DNA from: Pseudanabaena sp. FACHB-2040
Lineage (GTDB): Bacteria > Cyanobacteriota > Cyanobacteriia > Phormidesmidales > Phormidesmidaceae
Direction: 5' to 3'
DNA length: 64,000 bases
Assembly: GCF_014696715.1 (NCBI RefSeq)
Contig: NZ_JACJQO010000002.1
Span: forward strand, 1-64,000
Of this stretch, positions 17,457-26,845 are shown in pieces. Under the pieces are notes generated by a model. It was not told where the DNA came from, ran no database searches, and was given only the letters and a program-made list of their open reading frames with translations. Made by a program: the position numbers and the translations under genes. Position 1 is the stretch's first letter. Each line of letters starts with the position of its first letter.

Positions 17457-17819
17457 TTAATCAGAGTTATTTAGAGGCCGATGGTGAGAGCAGCGATCGC
17501 AAGGCCCCTGAGGATTCACAGCACAGCGCAGCAGCTCTGATCGAGCATTGTAGAGGCAGGTAATATCGCCAATCACCCACTGCCCGTCTAGTAAACTTTT
17601 CTCTTCGGGCACGTCAGACCTTTGAACGTAAAGCGTTGTTTGGTGCAGCTCATAGCGGCCCGACTTGAGATGATAGCGGTGCCGCCGTTCCAGCACCAGA
17701 TAGGTCTGCCCTTCAACCTCCAGGTAAGCCCCCGGCTGAGGGCTCCAGTCTAGAGACACGTGTCCCAAGCTAGCGTTGGGTTGGTTGAGGATGATTTCTG
17801 TGCGCTGATTCGACTCCAT
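17457..17819 (-). CDS. Cyanobacterial conserved protein, probably DUF6464
   Basis: 120 residues. The core YLEVEGQTYLVLERRHRYHL and the SGRYELHQTTLYVQ strand pattern match a cyanobacterial family I remember as DUF6464. Near the C-terminus there are four cysteines (ITCLYNARSELLRCAVNP, then CDRCSHH), which could bind a metal ion. No signal peptide or membrane segment. Function unknown; the family name is from memory and moderately sure. Confidence 0.65.
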   Translation of the reverse strand: MESNQRTEIILNQPNASLGHVSLDWSPQPGAYLEVEGQTYLVLERRHRYHLKSGRYELHQTTLYVQRSDVPEEKSLLDGQWVIGDITCLYNARSELLRCAVNPQGPCDRCSHHRPLNNSD

Positions 17820-17860
17820 GACAATGGCTAGAGGATGAATAAGGCTGTACAGTAGCCCTA

Positions 17861-17899
17861 AAAAACAAGTTCCTGACCGCAGTATGACCGGTCAGGAAC
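17861..17899 (-). terminator. Terminator downstream of fusA
   Basis: Read on the minus strand, GTTCCTGACC and GGTCAGGAAC (17899 down to 17869) form a 10-bp stem followed by TTGTTTTTT, a classic intrinsic terminator for the gene ending at 18028. Confidence 0.85.
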
Positions 17900-17974
17900 C
17901 GTGAGGGTACTCCCGCAGAGCTTATTTGTAGCTTTGCTCAGAAGACCAAAGATTAGGGCATCAATCGGACTAAC

Positions 17975-18007
17975 GCAATTGCCGCAGCACAAATCTGCGG
18001 CAATTGC
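17975..18007 (-). terminator. 13-bp perfect hairpin just after fusA
   Basis: GCAATTGCCGCAG (17975-17987) pairs perfectly with CTGCGGCAATTGC (17995-18007) around a 7-base loop, 21 bases past the fusA stop. It lacks a T-run, so it may protect the mRNA 3' end or act with the terminator at 17861. Confidence 0.6.
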
Positions 18008-18027
18008 AGTGAGTGGCCTACCCGACG

Positions 18028-20112
18028 CTACGCAGCCGCCTGGCGCTCCTTGGCCTCCTTGATCACCTCTTCTGCCACATTGGAGGGGCAGGGAGCGTAA
18101 TGAGAGAAGGACATCGAGAACTGGCCCCGACCCGAGGTCATGGTTCGCAGATCGCCAATGTAGCCAAACATCTCACTTAGAGGCACATCTGCCTTGATGC
18201 GAGCGCCCATTGGGCCGGTTTCCTGGGACTTGATCATGCCCCGGCGACGGTTAAGGTCGCCAATGACATCTCCCATGTAGTCATCAGGCGTGAACACGTC
18301 CACATTCATGATCGGCTCTAGCAGCTGCGGACCCGCCTTGGGCAGCGTTTGCCGGTAGGCAGCTCTGGCCGCGATTTCGAATGCGATCGCAGACGAGTCA
18401 ACCGGGTGGTAACCGCCATCCGTCAGCGTGATCTTCAGATCCACACAGGGGAAGCCAGCCAGTACACCCTTGTCGATGCTGGCCTCAAAGCCCTTCTGCA
18501 CAGCAGGCCAGAATTCACGAGGTACGGTACCGCCCGTCACCTTCGTTTCAAACTGGAAGCCGCTGCCGGGTTCGCCTGGCTCGATGATGTAGTCGATCTT
18601 GCCGTACTGGCCCGAACCACCCGACTGCTTCTTGTGGGTGTAGCTGTCTTCGAGGCGCTTGGTAACCGACTCGCGGTAGGCCACCTGAGGCTTGCCGACT
18701 TCTACCTCAACCCCGTGGGTACGCTTGAGGATGTCCACCTTAATATCCAGGTGCAGTTCACCCATTCCCTTAAGGATGGTTTCGCCGCTCTCCTCATCAG
18801 TTTCGACGTGGAAGGAAGGATCTTCCTGAACCATTTTGCTCAGGGCCATACCCATCTTCTCGTCTCCGCCCTTGGTCTTGGGCTTGACTGCAATGGAGAT
18901 CACCGGATCGGGGAAGACCATCGGCTCTAGAGTCGCCGGATTTTTGGGATCGCAGAGGGTGTGCCCCGTCTGGACGTTCTTCATACCGACAATGGCGATG
19001 ATGTCGCCTGCCTGCGCCGAGTCAATCTCTTCACGAGAGTTGGCGTGCATCTCTACCAGACGGCTGACCCGCTCAGTCTTGCCAGTAGCGGTATTGAGGA
19101 TGGTGTCACCCTTAGACAGCTTGCCAGAGTACAGGCGAGTGAAGGTGAGCGCCCCAAAGCGGTCGTCCATAATTTTGAACGCCAAAGCCCGCAGAGGCTT
19201 TTCAGGATCAACGTAGGCAAAGGTGCCGGTCTCATGGCCCTCTAGGTCTACCTCAGGCTGAGGCTTGACTTCGGTGGGGTTGGGCAGATAGTCCACAACC
19301 GCATCGAGAACAAGCTGCACGCCCTTGTTCTTAAACGAGGAGCCGCAGTAGGTCGGGAAAAAGGCCAGATCAATGGTGCCCTTGCGGATGCAGGCCTTGA
19401 TCTCGTCAATGGTCAGCTCTTCCCCTTCCAGGTACTTCTCCATCATGGTGTCGTCTTGCTCGACCGCCAGTTCAATCAGCGCCTCGCGGTAAGACTCGAC
19501 ATCGTCCACCATGTCGGCGGGCACGTCTTTGATCTCGTAGTTCATGGGGTCGCCAGAGTTGTCCCACACCCAAGCCTTACGGGTCAGTAGGTCAACAACA
19601 CCAGAAAACTGCTCTTCCACCCCAATCGGCAGCACCATCACTAGCGGCTTAGCTGCTAGTACGGTTTCAACCTGCTTGACCACGCGATAGAAGTCGGCCC
19701 CGGTACGGTCTAGCTTGTTGATATAGATAACGCGGGCAACTTTAGAGTCGTTGGCATAGCGCCAGTTAGTTTCAGATTGGGGCTCTACACCACCTGAGCC
19801 GCAGAACACGCCGATGCCGCCATCGAGCACCTTCAGGGAGCGGTAGACCTCAATCGTGAAGTCAACGTGACCAGGGGTATCGATGATGTTCAGCTGGTGG
19901 TCGTTCCAGAAACAGGAAGTAGCAGCGGACTGAATTGTAATACCCCGCTCTTGCTCCTGCTCCATAAAGTCGGTTGTGGCTGCACCTTCGTGAACCTCAC
20001 CGATCTTGTGGATCTTGCCGGTTAGCTTCAGGATTCTCTCAGTTGTGGTGGTCTTGCCCGCGTCTACGTGAGCGAAGATGCCAATATTGCGATAGCGAGT
20101 GAGGTCTTTCAT
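18028..20112 (-). CDS. fusA: Translation elongation factor G
   Basis: 694 residues, the usual EF-G length. GTPase motifs: [15 protein letters not shown] (G1), the RGITIQSA switch I region, DTPGHVDF (G3) and NKLD (G4), followed by domains II-V with GMGELHLDI in domain III. It drives tRNA-mRNA translocation on the ribosome. It stands alone rather than next to rpsL, rpsG and tuf, and its N-terminus ([13 protein letters not shown]) differs from the MARxxPLExxRNIGI form usual for the cyanobacterial str-operon copy. It may be a second EF-G paralogue. Two hairpins follow it. Confidence 0.9.
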   Translation of the reverse strand: MKDLTRYRNIGIFAHVDAGKTTTTERILKLTGKIHKIGEVHEGAATTDFMEQEQERGITIQSAATSCFWNDHQLNIIDTPGHVDFTIEVYRSLKVLDGGIGVFCGSGGVEPQSETNWRYANDSKVARVIYINKLDRTGADFYRVVKQVETVLAAKPLVMVLPIGVEEQFSGVVDLLTRKAWVWDNSGDPMNYEIKDVPADMVDDVESYREALIELAVEQDDTMMEKYLEGEELTIDEIKACIRKGTIDLAFFPTYCGSSFKNKGVQLVLDAVVDYLPNPTEVKPQPEVDLEGHETGTFAYVDPEKPLRALAFKIMDDRFGALTFTRLYSGKLSKGDTILNTATGKTERVSRLVEMHANSREEIDSAQAGDIIAIVGMKNVQTGHTLCDPKNPATLEPMVFPDPVISIAVKPKTKGGDEKMGMALSKMVQEDPSFHVETDEESGETILKGMGELHLDIKVDILKRTHGVEVEVGKPQVAYRESVTKRLEDSYTHKKQSGGSGQYGKIDYIIEPGEPGSGFQFETKVTGGTVPREFWPAVQKGFEASIDKGVLAGFPCVDLKITLTDGGYHPVDSSAIAFEIAARAAYRQTLPKAGPQLLEPIMNVDVFTPDDYMGDVIGDLNRRRGMIKSQETGPMGARIKADVPLSEMFGYIGDLRTMTSGRGQFSMSFSHYAPCPSNVAEEVIKEAKERQAAA

Positions 20113-20419
20113 ATCTGCTCTTTTGGATGAATTTCGACAAACCGTTGGTGACCACCTTCAAGCGTTACTCACAGGTTTAAAGACGCTAGCCACGCAACCA
20201 GCGCCATCGAACCTCTGTCACACTGAACATCGTTATACTATTTTATTATTTTTCACATTCGTTTAGAGTTTTTGCGCCAAACTTTAGTCTGCTCGGAGTT
20301 TTCAAATCAGGACCTCATAACGCCAAAGGCCCTGTTTCTTGGCAAAGCTAGGAGCGAAGCTAGAAAATTTAGGCTGTCGGGGCTTAAGACTGTGGTGAAA
20401 CCGATGTGATTAAAGGGAT
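20113..20419 (-). promoter_or_regulatory. Upstream region of fusA
   Basis: About 300 bp with an AT-rich core on the minus strand around 20230-20265 that holds TATAAC- and TAAAAT-like boxes. Placed correctly for the fusA promoter; exact boxes are not certain. No gene seen. Confidence 0.35.
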
Positions 20420-20923
20420 TTAAGTGTAGTGATTGAAGATAGCAGTTTGCCCAGCCTGATTAAAGGAAACGACCGAAAAGGCATCACGACGGTTGCCAGA
20501 TTCCATTCCAGGGGATCCTACGGGCATTCCGGGTACGGCAATCCCCACTACTTCTGGTCGTTCGGCAACTAGCCGCCGAATATCGTCTGCCGGGACATGG
20601 CCCTCAATCACATACCCTTCCACTTTAGCAGTATGGCAGGAGGTCAGATCAGCGGGAATCCCGTACTGCTGCTTGAGGGTCGCCATGTCTTCGTGAAGCT
20701 GGTCAGTGACTTGCAAGCCCTGGGTTTCGAGGTACTCAATCCACTGGTGACAGCAGCCGCAGGTAGGGTCGCGATAAACCGTGATGTCTAGTGGAGGTTG
20801 ATCTGGAGCGGAGGCAAGGCTGTTGGCTTTGGCCGCACTGATGCGCCCAGTTAAAGCACTGCCACCGACAACACCAGCTGCAATTGAACAAAGGCCAATC
20901 TGATTAAAGAGTCTACGCTTCAT
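20420..20923 (-). CDS. DUF411 metal-binding protein, exported
   Basis: 167 residues. An N-terminal signal (MKRRLFNQIGLCSIAAGVVGG, with a twin-arginine start that might suit Tat export) precedes a DUF411 domain: ITVYRDPTCGCCHQWIEYLE with the CGCC motif, SCHTAKVEGYVIEGHVP and GIAVPGMPVGSPGME. DUF411 proteins are often found with copper resistance genes; the CxCC and His-Met rich region may bind Cu(I). It is 12 kb from copA and not in an operon with it. Acts in the periplasm or lumen if exported. Confidence 0.85.
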   Translation of the reverse strand: MKRRLFNQIGLCSIAAGVVGGSALTGRISAAKANSLASAPDQPPLDITVYRDPTCGCCHQWIEYLETQGLQVTDQLHEDMATLKQQYGIPADLTSCHTAKVEGYVIEGHVPADDIRRLVAERPEVVGIAVPGMPVGSPGMESGNRRDAFSVVSFNQAGQTAIFNHYT

Positions 20924-21102
20924 AGTTAGCGTTTTAGGGTTACCAATATGGGAGTTTGGGTCGTTCTAGATTTTGGAGCGGGCAAGATTTGAATGGAGAT
21001 CTTAAACCCTATGCTGAGATCTTGCAAAGTCGTTTTTGAGGCAGCGGTTTCGGTCAGGAGTGCGATCGCATCTAACCAAAACCACCCCTTCTAAGGTAAT
21101 GG

Positions 21103-21465
21103 TTAAGTCAGTGAAGCTGAGCGCTGAATTCCCCACTTGCCCAGGCTAGCGCAGCGCTTGGGATCTAGTGAGTGCTGACTAAGTCCGGCAACCACAGCAG
21201 CCTGGATATAGGGAATGGCAAAAACGCTAAACTCAGTTTTTTGCTTTGGGTCAAAGGCTTCGAGAGCCGTCGTGAGTCCCTGGAAACCGGCTTCCTCAAG
21301 CGCTTGCCAAGCATTGCTGTAGTCTTGGCAAAGGCGACAGACTACCTTGCGAACTAGCCCGCTATTGAGCCTTACCAGCTGATCCCAGATCTTAGTAGAG
21401 GGGGTTTGGCGGTAGGTTAGCAGCAGCTCTAGCATTTTGGCATCGTAGGGTGCTTTGGTCTTCAT
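21103..21465 (-). CDS. Sigma-70 region 2-like protein without regions 3 and 4
   Basis: 120 residues from ATG 21465. RLNSGLVRKVVCRLC corresponds to sigma region 2.1, ALEEAGFQGLTTALEAFDPK to 2.2-2.3 and FSVFAIPYIQAAVVAGLS to 2.3-2.4. The sequence ends 24 residues later without a region 3 or 4, and the DNA past the stop does not code for them in any frame I could follow. Region 2 contacts the RNA polymerase clamp and the -10 element, so the protein could bind polymerase without directing -35 recognition. It is either a remnant or a stand-alone regulator. Confidence 0.6.
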   Translation of the reverse strand: MKTKAPYDAKMLELLLTYRQTPSTKIWDQLVRLNSGLVRKVVCRLCQDYSNAWQALEEAGFQGLTTALEAFDPKQKTEFSVFAIPYIQAAVVAGLSQHSLDPKRCASLGKWGIQRSASLT

Positions 21466-21816
21466 GCGCTGGTGGGTGGCCCCCGCCCCAATGAGTGATA
21501 TGCCCATTGTGAAAGACCCACCAGAATGTTAAACCCGTTGTTCCACGGGACTCTACGTGAATTTTGGGAGAACCTCCGGGTAACTACGGATAGACCCTTA
21601 GGATGAGCTTTGTCTTCTCTGCTCATTCCTATCGACAGAGGGGAATCTATCTTGTTTTTGCCAGTTTAGGAGGGATTTATAGCTGCTGTCATTGAGGAAA
21701 AGCACCTGGCTCTGATCGACTTGAGCCGTTCTGTTTTGACAAAACGGATGAAACCGAGAGTGCTGCACTCAATTAACGGCAGCTATAAAGCCAGTTGTGT
21801 TGTCTGAGGTGAAACA
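21466..21816. promoter_or_regulatory. Divergent region with a palindrome upstream of mscS
   Basis: GTTTTGACAAAAC, a 6+1+6 palindrome at about 21733-21745, lies some 70 bases before the MscS start and could be an operator. No gene seen. Confidence 0.35.
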
Positions 21817-23583
21817 ATGAAGTTTCCCCAATCTAAAATTAATCCTCGAAAAATCCGCTACAGAGCAATTGGCCTAGTTTTTGGGATCATTAGCTCAATA
21901 TTGCTGTCAGGATTGCTGACTCTGCCCAGTTGGGGACAAGTGCCCAGCCTGCCTCCAAATGTAGCTCAGTCTGCTGGCTTTCTAGCCGATGCTGCCTTCG
22001 ACGATCAGGCAATATTGACAGGTGAAGTCCGTTTAGATGGCCGCAGCTTGTTTGCGATCGCAGCTCCAGCCCTCGGTCAAGCGGGTCAGCTTGGTGCAAC
22101 AACCCCGATTGAGGAGCGGATTCAAGGCATTGAAAGAACGCTTGTTCAAGTTGCTAACAGCGAGTTCGATCCAGACGAACTTGAGGTCCGATCAGAAATA
22201 GACGAGAGCAGTAGGCTTCCGGTCATTACTATTAACGATCAGTACTTGATGACCGTGACTACCCTTGATGCCCAGCTACAGGTGCAAGAGCCTGAGCGAT
22301 GGGCTAATCAGCTCACTGGAATAATTCGTCAGTCCCTGATTAGAGCTCGCCAGGAACGGCAGCCTGAGTTTCTAACTCGTCAGGCCTTAATTGCCTCAGC
22401 AATTATCTTGGTAACGCTAATTTGTGGCTGGATTATTGCCTACTGGCAGGGCCTGTTTCAGGCCAGGAAAAAACAGCTAGAAATAGAAAACCCTCCCGAT
22501 ACAAGCACGCCTGCAGACATTGTCCGGGAACCTCTCTCTGATCCGATGGATCTAAGAAGAGGAGGCCTCAAACGGCATTACCAAAACCTCATTGATTTGA
22601 GAACCCGACTGCTGCAGATTGCTCAATTCAGCCTGTTTGCAGCTGCTCTATTTATTGTGCTGGGCTTGTTTCCCTACACCCGATGGCTTCAGCCCTTCCT
22701 ATTTTCCGCGCCTCTGCAGATTCTCCTCATTGGTATGGCAGTTTATTTGCTAATTCGATTTAGCGATATTCTGATTGACCGCTTTACCGGAGCATTTGCC
22801 CGTAGGAACCAGATCGATCCAGAAGCTTATCAGCGCATTTCTCTCCGGATTTCTACCTTTTCTAGAGTGCTTAAAAGTGGGGCTGGGGTGATCTGGTTGG
22901 TGATTGGTATTTTGGCAGCGTTGTCGGTCGTTGGGGTTGACCTCGTGCCGCTGCTAGCCGGGGCCGGAATTATCGGTTTGGCAATTTCCTTTGCCGCTCA
23001 AAGCTTGGTCAAAGACATGATCAACGGAGCCCTGATTCTATTTGAGGATCAGTATGCTGTAGGCGATGTGATTAACTTGGGGGAAGTCTCGGGCTTTGTA
23101 GAGAACATGAACCTGCGCATCACTCAGCTGCGAGACAGTGAAGGGCAGCTCATCACGGTGCCCAACAGCGCCATTGCCATTGTCCGCAACCTCTCCAAAG
23201 ACTGGTCCCGAGTCGATTTGTCAATTGACTTAGCCTACGGCACTAACCCGGATCACGCCCTGGCTGTAATTCGCAGCCTGTCTCAGGAGATCTACGCCGA
23301 TCCAGCATGGCGGGCCAAAATGCCTGAGCCGCCAGAGGTGCTTGGCATTGATGAAGTAGACCATACAGGCCTTCTCATTCGAGTCTGGATTAAGACACTG
23401 CCACTACAGCAGTGGAAAGTGGCCCGAGAGTTTCGCCGCCGCCTAGCCCATGTGTTGGAGCAGGAAGGTTTAGCCATCGGCATCCCTCAACAGTCTTTGT
23501 ATTTCAAAAGTTCCCAAAGCTTTGATACCGAATGGCAGGACCGCCATCACGAAGGCCCTCTAGAGAGCGTGACGAGGGAGTAA
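21817..23583 (+). CDS. MscS-family mechanosensitive channel
   Basis: 588 residues, larger than E. coli MscS (286). An N-terminal signal peptide or first TM (about residues 15-38) is followed by a periplasmic region of about 150 residues, a TM near residue 190, a basic linker, then further TMs from about residue 265. The pore helix and beta domain are clear: PLLAGAGIIGLAISFAAQSL, FEDQYAVGDVINLGEVSGFV and TVPNSAIAIVRNLSKDW. It opens under membrane tension to release solutes during osmotic downshock. Monocistronic as far as visible. Confidence 0.93.
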   Translation: MKFPQSKINPRKIRYRAIGLVFGIISSILLSGLLTLPSWGQVPSLPPNVAQSAGFLADAAFDDQAILTGEVRLDGRSLFAIAAPALGQAGQLGATTPIEERIQGIERTLVQVANSEFDPDELEVRSEIDESSRLPVITINDQYLMTVTTLDAQLQVQEPERWANQLTGIIRQSLIRARQERQPEFLTRQALIASAIILVTLICGWIIAYWQGLFQARKKQLEIENPPDTSTPADIVREPLSDPMDLRRGGLKRHYQNLIDLRTRLLQIAQFSLFAAALFIVLGLFPYTRWLQPFLFSAPLQILLIGMAVYLLIRFSDILIDRFTGAFARRNQIDPEAYQRISLRISTFSRVLKSGAGVIWLVIGILAALSVVGVDLVPLLAGAGIIGLAISFAAQSLVKDMINGALILFEDQYAVGDVINLGEVSGFVENMNLRITQLRDSEGQLITVPNSAIAIVRNLSKDWSRVDLSIDLAYGTNPDHALAVIRSLSQEIYADPAWRAKMPEPPEVLGIDEVDHTGLLIRVWIKTLPLQQWKVAREFRRRLAHVLEQEGLAIGIPQQSLYFKSSQSFDTEWQDRHHEGPLESVTRE

Positions 23584-23757
23584 GCAGCCCCTAATTTACT
23601 GGACTCATTAGCCCACGTCATCGGAGGGCAGCTAAGTCAGATGGAATGCCAGATAGAATGATTGGGCAATCTGGGCAGACGTGTGAGTTGAGCGAGTTTG
23701 CTAGCCGCGTCTGGTATCTGTTACTGGCTATCTGAATATCTATTTGAGTGGGGCAGG

Positions 23758-24069
23758 ATGGGCGACAGGGATTTTTATTCGGGGCTGATCCGGCTGCATA
23801 TTCTTCACCATGCCGTTCGTGAACCCATCTTTGGCCTGGGGATTATTGAAGAGTTAGGCCGCCACGGATATAAGCTCAGCCCCGGCACTCTCTATCCCAT
23901 CCTGCATAGCCTGGAGCGAAAAGGCTATCTCTACTCGTTCGAGGAGCGCTCTGGCAGACAAAAGCGTAAGTTTTATCGGGCCACTGCCAACGGACAAGCA
24001 GCCTTAGAAGACGCTAAAGACAAGGTAAGAGAGCTATTTGGAGAGCTGTTTGAAGCCGACCCTTCCTGA
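23758..24069 (+). CDS. PadR-family transcriptional regulator
   Basis: 103 residues from ATG 23758 (a longer TTG start at 23698 gives an atypical hydrophobic N-terminus). The winged-helix pattern is clear: LIRLHILHHAVREPIFGLGI, EELGRHGYKLSPGTLYPIL with the family's PGTLYP motif, then the wing RSGRQKRKFYRAT and a short C-terminal dimer helix. A dimeric DNA-binding repressor, probably one of the ligand-sensing subfamily-2 types given its length. Targets not evident; the gene stands alone. Confidence 0.88.
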   Translation: MGDRDFYSGLIRLHILHHAVREPIFGLGIIEELGRHGYKLSPGTLYPILHSLERKGYLYSFEERSGRQKRKFYRATANGQAALEDAKDKVRELFGELFEADPS

Positions 24070-24444
24070 GCGGGTCTTTCCTACCAGGAGTTACCGAAGG
24101 GACTTTAGAGAAATCTCACACTGAAGCAGCTTTTCTGTCGAACTGGGAGTACACCATAACTTTGTCAAAGGTGCAAAAAAAATCGATCAAGCTGTACCGA
24201 AGCAGATTAGGAATGCGATAAAGCCAGCAAAAGGAAATTTGTGCTAGCCAATTTGAAGGTTAAGTAACTCAACACAAGCTACCTCTGTTAGCTGACCTTA
24301 AATACCTCTCAAGTAAGGCGTTTTTTAACTGATTTGTGCCTGACCTTAAGGTGCTATTTTGTATCAAAATCTACCGTTGGATTCTTCCAGTTTTCAAATT
24401 TCTTGTGTTTTAGTAAAACAGATAACACAATTGGTTAAAAATCA
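24070..24444. promoter_or_regulatory. Upstream region of the cyanophycinase gene
   Basis: 375 bp without a gene. CTGACCTTAA occurs at 24292 and again at 24340, the second overlapping the palindrome CCTTAAGG. These may be binding sites for control of the cyanophycinase gene. Confidence 0.35.
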
Positions 24445-25299
24445 ATGGCTCCTGAGCAAACCCAAACGGTTGAAAGTGAAGCTGCACCGGAGAATATTGC
24501 CCTGCCTGAAACCCATGGCCAACTGGTAATTATTGGCGGGGCAGAGGACAAAGAAGGGGAGTGCAAAATTCTGCGGGAATTTGTGCGGCGGGCAGGGGGT
24601 GTACAGGCCCGTATTGCTGTTATGACGGTGGCGACAGGCTTGCCCGGCGAGGTGGGTGAGCAGTATATCAACATTTTCGAGCGGCTGGGCGTGGAACGGG
24701 TAGAGGTGGTTGATACAGCCCACCCCGACGATGCCCGCAGTCAAAGCGCTCTAGAGGCTGTGCAGCAGGCCACGGGAGTCTTTTTTACTGGAGGTAATCA
24801 GGCCCGAATTACGGAGTTGATCAAAGACACCGAACTCGATGCCATGCTGCATCGGCGGTTTGCTGAGGGCATTGTTATTGCTGGCACCAGTGCTGGGGCT
24901 GCAATGATGCCGGACATGATGATTGTTGAGGGAGAAGCAGAAACCAGCCCGCGACCAGACGTGGTGAATATGGACCGCGGTATGGGTTTCTTGCCTGGCG
25001 TTGTGATCGACCAGCACTTTGCCCAGCGAGGCCGGTTGGGGCGGTTGCTATCGGCTGCGGCTCAACAGCCCGTTGTAATCGGCTTTGGCATTGATGAAAA
25101 TACTGCGATCGCAGTCAACGGCAGCGAGCTGGAGGTCATCGGCGAAGGCGCAGTCACCATTGTTGACATGGCTAACGTGACCCACAACAACGTGGATGAA
25201 CTGCTCAGAGATGAGCCGCTAGCCCTCTGTGGCGTCAAGCTGCACATTCTGCCTCACGGCTACAAATTTGATCTCAAAACTCGCTCCTGCGTTTGTTGA
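24445..25299 (+). CDS. cphB: Cyanophycinase
   Basis: 284 residues, peptidase family S51. LVIIGGAEDKEGECKILREF at the start, FFTGGNQARITELI and the nucleophile serine in GTSAGAAMM, then DQHFAQRGRLGRL. It cuts cyanophycin (multi-L-arginyl-poly-aspartate) into beta-Asp-Arg dipeptides in the cytoplasm, releasing stored nitrogen. In many cyanobacteria cphA (cyanophycin synthetase) follows directly; here a DUF4327 gene and an aldo/keto reductase gene follow instead. Confidence 0.95.
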   Translation: MAPEQTQTVESEAAPENIALPETHGQLVIIGGAEDKEGECKILREFVRRAGGVQARIAVMTVATGLPGEVGEQYINIFERLGVERVEVVDTAHPDDARSQSALEAVQQATGVFFTGGNQARITELIKDTELDAMLHRRFAEGIVIAGTSAGAAMMPDMMIVEGEAETSPRPDVVNMDRGMGFLPGVVIDQHFAQRGRLGRLLSAAAQQPVVIGFGIDENTAIAVNGSELEVIGEGAVTIVDMANVTHNNVDELLRDEPLALCGVKLHILPHGYKFDLKTRSCVC

Positions 25300-25372
25300 T
25301 GGCTTGATGCTACTGCTATCAGCGCCATCATGAGAGGGGCAAGGCCCAAAACACCCTTCGTAAAATCTGACT

Positions 25373-25582
25373 ATGCGCTACACGCTTGGTTTTATTCAAG
25401 ACGAAGTTCGAGAGCTAGTGCAGCGGGGCGTGGTTAATCGCCGCCAGCCAATCTACACCCTCTACCGCTACATCCCAGCCTGCGACTGGCCTAATTTTCA
25501 GCAAGAATTGGAGGATAATGACTACCTTTTGCGAGATCGCATTGGCGATCTGCTCCTGCCCGAAACCTGGGATAACGACTAA
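25373..25582 (+). CDS. DUF4327 family protein
   Basis: 69 residues: GFIQDEVRELVQRGVVNRRQ, PIYTLYRYIP and YLLRDRIGDLLLPETWDND match the cyanobacterial DUF4327 family as I remember it. Cytoplasmic, no known function. It lies 73 bases after the cyanophycinase gene in the same direction and ends 4 bases before the convergent aldo/keto reductase gene. Confidence 0.85.
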   Translation: MRYTLGFIQDEVRELVQRGVVNRRQPIYTLYRYIPACDWPNFQQELEDNDYLLRDRIGDLLLPETWDND

Positions 25583-25586
25583 ACGC

Positions 25587-26420
25587 CTACAGCATCTCCA
25601 GGGCGATGGGCTGAGCGGGTGGGGGAAAAGCCTCATCTAGCGCCGCTAGATCCTCAGGGCTGAGCTGTATTTTCAGGGCAGCCTGGTTCTCCTCGACGTG
25701 AGCCAGGCTGCTCGCTTTAGGAATAACAATCACATTGTCTTGGTGCAGTAGCCATGCGATCGCAAGTTGAGCCGCACTCACGCCCTTTTGCTGCGCCAGC
25801 GCCTGCAGGGGTCGGTGCTTGAGCAGTCGTCCTTGTTCTACTGGAGAGTAAGCCATGACAGGGATCTGTCGCTGGCGGCACCAGGGCAATAAATCCCACT
25901 CGATGCCCCGGCGCATCAGGTTGTAGAGCACCTGGTTGGTTGCGATCGCGTCGCCCCCTGGCAGGGCAGTAGCCTTTTCCAGATCCTTCACATCAAAGTT
26001 ACTCACCCCAAAAGCTCGAATCTTGCCTGCCTGTTTCAGCGTTTCGAAGGCTTCCAAGGTTTCGCTGAGGGGCACCGAGCCGCGCCAGTGGAGCAGATAC
26101 AAGTCTAAATAGTCGGTCTGGAGCCTTTGCAGAGAGCGCTCACAGGCTGCGATCGCACGTTCGTGTGTGGCGTTGTGAGGATAGACCTTGCTAACTAAGA
26201 AAACGTCGGAACGACGACCGGCAATCGCTTCCGCAATGACTGTTTCAGCTTCGCCTTGACCATACATTTCAGCGGTATCGATTAAGGTCATCCCCAAATC
26301 CAGACCGTGACGCAAAGCAGCAACCTCCTCCTGGCGAAATCGAGCCGACTCACCCATTTTCCAGGTTCCCAACCCCAGCACCGGTATCAGCTGTCCTGAG
26401 GGTAAACGGAGCGTTCGCAT
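25587..26420 (-). CDS. Aldo/keto reductase
   Basis: 277 residues from ATG 26420, where the family start (LRLPSGQLIPVLGLGTWKMG) begins; the upstream ATG adds an unlikely 19 residues. A TIM-barrel NADPH-dependent reductase with catalytic Asp in LIDTAEMYG, Tyr in EMYG, Lys in FLVSKVYP and His in LYLLHWRG; the cofactor end is VIVIPKASS. It reduces aldehydes and ketones; the true substrate is not predictable. Confidence 0.93.
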   Translation of the reverse strand: MRTLRLPSGQLIPVLGLGTWKMGESARFRQEEVAALRHGLDLGMTLIDTAEMYGQGEAETVIAEAIAGRRSDVFLVSKVYPHNATHERAIAACERSLQRLQTDYLDLYLLHWRGSVPLSETLEAFETLKQAGKIRAFGVSNFDVKDLEKATALPGGDAIATNQVLYNLMRRGIEWDLLPWCRQRQIPVMAYSPVEQGRLLKHRPLQALAQQKGVSAAQLAIAWLLHQDNVIVIPKASSLAHVEENQAALKIQLSPEDLAALDEAFPPPAQPIALEML

Positions 26421-26489
26421 AGATAGTTCTCGGTTCTCTAAGCCCATATATTGCCAGATATCGGTTAAATCGAACATCTACCTGGGGCG

Positions 26490-26729
26490 TTGCAGTTAGC
26501 CTGCCCAATTGAGGCCTCTACTTCTCTTCCGTTTACCCTGCCCTCAAACTCGTATCAACTTTATGAATCTGGGGATACAACGTGGATCTACAGAGAACAG
26601 ATTGCCATTATTGAGGGAGAGTCAGTTGCAGTCATAGATTCGACAAGCTGCCCCGATTCCCTTCAGGGCATGCGTTCGGCTGGTCAGCAGCAAAATTTAC
26701 TCCTTGCAGGCAAGGAACTTTTCATTTAA
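26490..26729 (+). CDS. Possible short hypothetical protein or gene remnant
   Basis: 79 codons from a TTG at 26490. The composition looks protein-like (YQLYESGDTTWIYREQIAII, then EGESVAVIDSTSC) but there is no clear ribosome binding site, membrane segment or known domain. It starts divergently from the aldo/keto reductase. It could be a fragment of a larger ancestral gene. Confidence 0.3.
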   Translation: MQLACPIEASTSLPFTLPSNSYQLYESGDTTWIYREQIAIIEGESVAVIDSTSCPDSLQGMRSAGQQQNLLLAGKELFI

Positions 26730-26845
26730 TTCGTCGGTCACCCTAGAAATGTGTTCCCATAATCCCTTTGGGACATCCCTAACACACCGGCTCGCGCTAC
26801 GTCCTTTGTCCCTCAAATCCGTTCAGCCAATAGATGGTGATCTAA

